From assembly GCF_047511655.1 (NCBI RefSeq), contig NC_133399.1, forward strand, positions 2,235,333-2,299,332: DNA of 64,000 nt, written 5' to 3'. This document shows positions 62,223-64,000 of the stretch, one piece after another (position 1 is the stretch's first letter; the number at the start of each line of letters is the position of its first letter). Both the position numbers and the translations under genes were made by a program. This stretch comes from Castor canadensis (lineage: Eukaryota > Chordata > Mammalia > Rodentia > Castoridae). Under the pieces are notes generated by a model, which saw only the letters and a list, made by a program, of their open reading frames with translations, searched no databases and was not told the DNA's origin.

Positions 62223-62578
62223 ATCTGTACCTAAAAAACAATCTTTTAAAAAACTGTTTATACATTTATTCATATATGTATACATTGTTTGAGCCATCTC
62301 TCCCCCTCCTCCCCACCATCCATCCCCATCCCTCTCACCACCCTTGCTTCCAAGCAGAACCTGTTCTGACCTCTTCTCCAAATTTGTTGAGGAGAAAACA
62401 AATCTGTACCTAAAAAACAATCTTTTAAAAAACTGTTTATACATTTATTCATATATGTATACATTGTTTGAGCCATCTCTCCCCCTCCTCCCCACCATCC
62501 ATCCCCATCCCTCTCACCACCCTTGCTTCCAAGCAGAACCTGTTCTGACCTCTTCTCCAAATTTGTTGAGGAGAAAAC
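62223..62578 (+). repeat. 179-bp exact tandem duplication
   Basis: Unit 1 (62223-62401) and unit 2 (62402-62578) look identical. The unit contains about 40 bp of flank and the 3' end of an L1. Confidence 0.95.
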
Positions 62579-62935
62579 CTAAGAGATAAGAAGAAGGAAA
62601 CAGCATATTTGCTAGGTTGAGGTAAAGTTTGCTATACAGAGAGATCCCTAGCATTCCTTCCATGCATATGTGTATTATAACCCAAATTGGTTCTTCTCTA
62701 CCAGGCCTCTTCACTACTCCTCTGTCACCTTCCCATAGTGGCGTCTGCCAGTTTAAGATTACTTTATTCACTCCTCTAACTGCACACGTCAACCACTTTC
62801 AAGTTTTAGGTTTCCTTCCCTTTCCTTATTCTTCCTGTGTGTGTTCTTCCCTTTGTGTGTGACCCACATCCAATACTATTACTGCATTTGTTTTAGGCTT
62901 ATGATCCACATATGAGGGACAACATAAGATTTTTG
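62240..62935 (-). mobile_element. L1 3' end fragment (copy d)
   Basis: The plus strand shows the reversed L1 3' UTR (pyrimidine-rich tract at 62300-62340, 'cttccaagcagaacctgttc', 'agcattccttccatgcatat') and the last part of ORF2 near 62900 ('cacatatgagggacaacata'). It matches 1640-2110 of copy a. Strongly 5'-truncated. Confidence 0.85.
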
Positions 62936-63090
62936 GCCACTAATAGATGACATAAAACAAGCCCTTATCACAGGCCAGGTGCTAGCCTTGAACAGCCCTT
63001 TCACCTCTTTGTAAATGTAAAAAAAAAGGAGTTTCCCTTGCAGTACTAACCCAAAAACATAGGGGTCAATGTCAACCTGTGGCATTCTTA
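62936..63090. other. No recognised feature
   Basis: Short unassigned sequence between the L1 end and the CpG-rich segment. Confidence 0.3.
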
Positions 63091-63103
63091 TCTAAATTCA
63101 TAG

Positions 63104-63348
63104 ATCGGTGACGTGCCGGGCGCCATGATGGAGGGCTGGTGGTGGCGGCTCGGGGAGGTGTTCGCTCTCTCGGTCTCGCTCTGTCGCTCGCTTCCCCCGG
63201 CTCCCTTGGGTGTGCGAGGGAGGGGGAGGGCGTCGGGGGTGGGGGGTGGGGGGAGGTGTTCCGGTCCTCGGGAGACCCGCGGAGGGAGGCGGAGGCTGCG
63301 AGGGACTCTGGAGAGGCTGCAGGAGGCGCTGAAAGATTTTGCGAAGAG
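63104..63348 (+). promoter_or_regulatory. CpG-dense segment, island-like
   Basis: I count about 23 CpG dinucleotides in about 245 bp, against very few per kilobase in most of the window. It holds a CRE-like tgacgt (63109-63114) and a G-run tract (63215-63256) able to form a G-quadruplex. It looks like a housekeeping 5' UTR or promoter on the plus strand, or a 5' piece of a retrocopy. The frames across it on both strands (up to 140 codons) are low-complexity GC frames with no recognisable domain. Confidence 0.5.
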
Positions 63349-63430
63349 GGGGGAAAAAGGAAGTTTGTCCTGTTTTGGATCAGTTTCTTTGTCATATAGC
63401 CAAGACTGGAGAAACAATGATTCAGTGGTC

Positions 63431-64000
63431 TCAATTTATTTTTATTTATTTATTTATTTTCAGAGGTCAGTTTTCACTTTATTCAGCAGTGTACGCCGAC
63501 ATGGGATGGTTCTTCCACTGGGACTGTTGGGTTAGGCTCTGAGGGGTTATAACAGAGGAGGGGACGCCAAAGGACAGGACCACAGGACAGCGACTGGTCA
63601 CAAAGAGGGTATCATGGAGTAAGAAGCCCCTGAATTTTCTCATTTCCTTTCTGAATATCCTAAGTGTGCATCACCTGATACAGAAGGCAAAGACAAGCAG
63701 CCCTGTGTGACAGCCAGCACTCCCTATAGAGCTGGTGCTTTGGGATGCTGGCTGCTTTTCTAGAGGTGAAGTCACACTAGCCACCACTGAGCACCTCCCT
63801 GGGTGTTGGTCAGCTGGCCCTGCTAAGCCACCAGCACTGAACATTTCCAGCTGTTCAGTACAGGCTAATTCTAGCTGTCTGACAGCTGGACCTGCAGTGT
63901 CTGTTCTTGGAAGTCCGTGCAGACAAGGAAAAGTGGGGGAGGGACTTTGATTTTTCCCAAGAAAACCAGAAGAGGGCAGAGGGCAGGACTCCTTCTGGTC
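63431..64000 (-). pseudogene. 3' end of a minus-strand retrocopy (3' UTR), continues past the window
   Basis: On the minus strand an AATAAA poly(A) signal (plus-strand tttatt at 63478-63483) is followed about 18 nt later by an A-rich (aaat)n tail (63431-63460 in plus coordinates), as expected for a processed copy. The upstream sequence is more GC-rich than the window average and has no long frame, as in a 3' UTR. I do not recognise the parent gene. A true gene 3' end next to an A-rich repeat remains possible. Confidence 0.55.

Noticed and set aside
63237-63256. G-run tract as a telomere-like or switch repeat
   Set aside because: It is a simple irregular G run in a CpG-dense segment without a repeated unit.
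63113-63535. 140-codon frame through the CpG-dense segment
   Set aside because: Gly/Arg-rich composition from GC-rich DNA, running into a TTTA repeat; opposite-strand frames are equally long.

Overview
The window looks like a gene-poor, repeat-rich piece of a rodent nuclear genome. The evidence is L1 LINEs of rodent type, short tRNA/ID-like SINEs, a composite SINE that joins a 7SL (B1)-like half to an ID-like half, a U6 snRNA pseudogene, class I endogenous retrovirus LTR pieces and general CpG depletion. The composite SINE suggests a non-murid lineage; a castorimorph (beaver-like) source is my best guess, but it is an inference from memory of the SINE type. No intact protein-coding gene can be supported.

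Layout. (1) 1-7000: two neighbouring, diverged copies of a ~2.8 kb duplication unit (A' and A), the first split by a 5'-truncated L1. (2) 7382-14567: a full-length, structurally complete but mutated 7.16 kb L1 on the minus strand with 12-bp target-site duplications and a repeated, CpG-rich 5' UTR. (3) 14.6-25 kb: more duplicated blocks, a 417-bp tandem duplication and a plus-strand L1 fragment. (4) 25.7-32.6 kb: a block holding two exons of a KRAB zinc-finger type gene (KRAB-A with a 1-bp deletion, and a small second exon) and an ERV LTR followed by a tRNA-Pro-type primer binding site and leader, then duplication unit C. (5) 32.7-50.6 kb: a large inverted structure with nested inverted copies of sequences from 0-28 kb, several young SINE insertions and a U6 pseudogene. 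(6) 51.7-60.6 kb: direct copies of the 25.7-32.6 kb block (without the KRAB exons and LTR), unit D and unit E. (7) 61.1-64 kb: a second LTR plus leader, an L1 3' end with an exact 179-bp tandem duplication, a CpG-dense ~250-bp segment and the 3' end of a minus-strand retrocopy.

The pieces do not form a working pathway. The main story is repeated segmental duplication, direct and inverted, overprinted by L1 and SINE insertion. Paralogous copies within the window act as empty sites, so the order of several events can be read. All identities and homologies were judged by eye, without alignment software.
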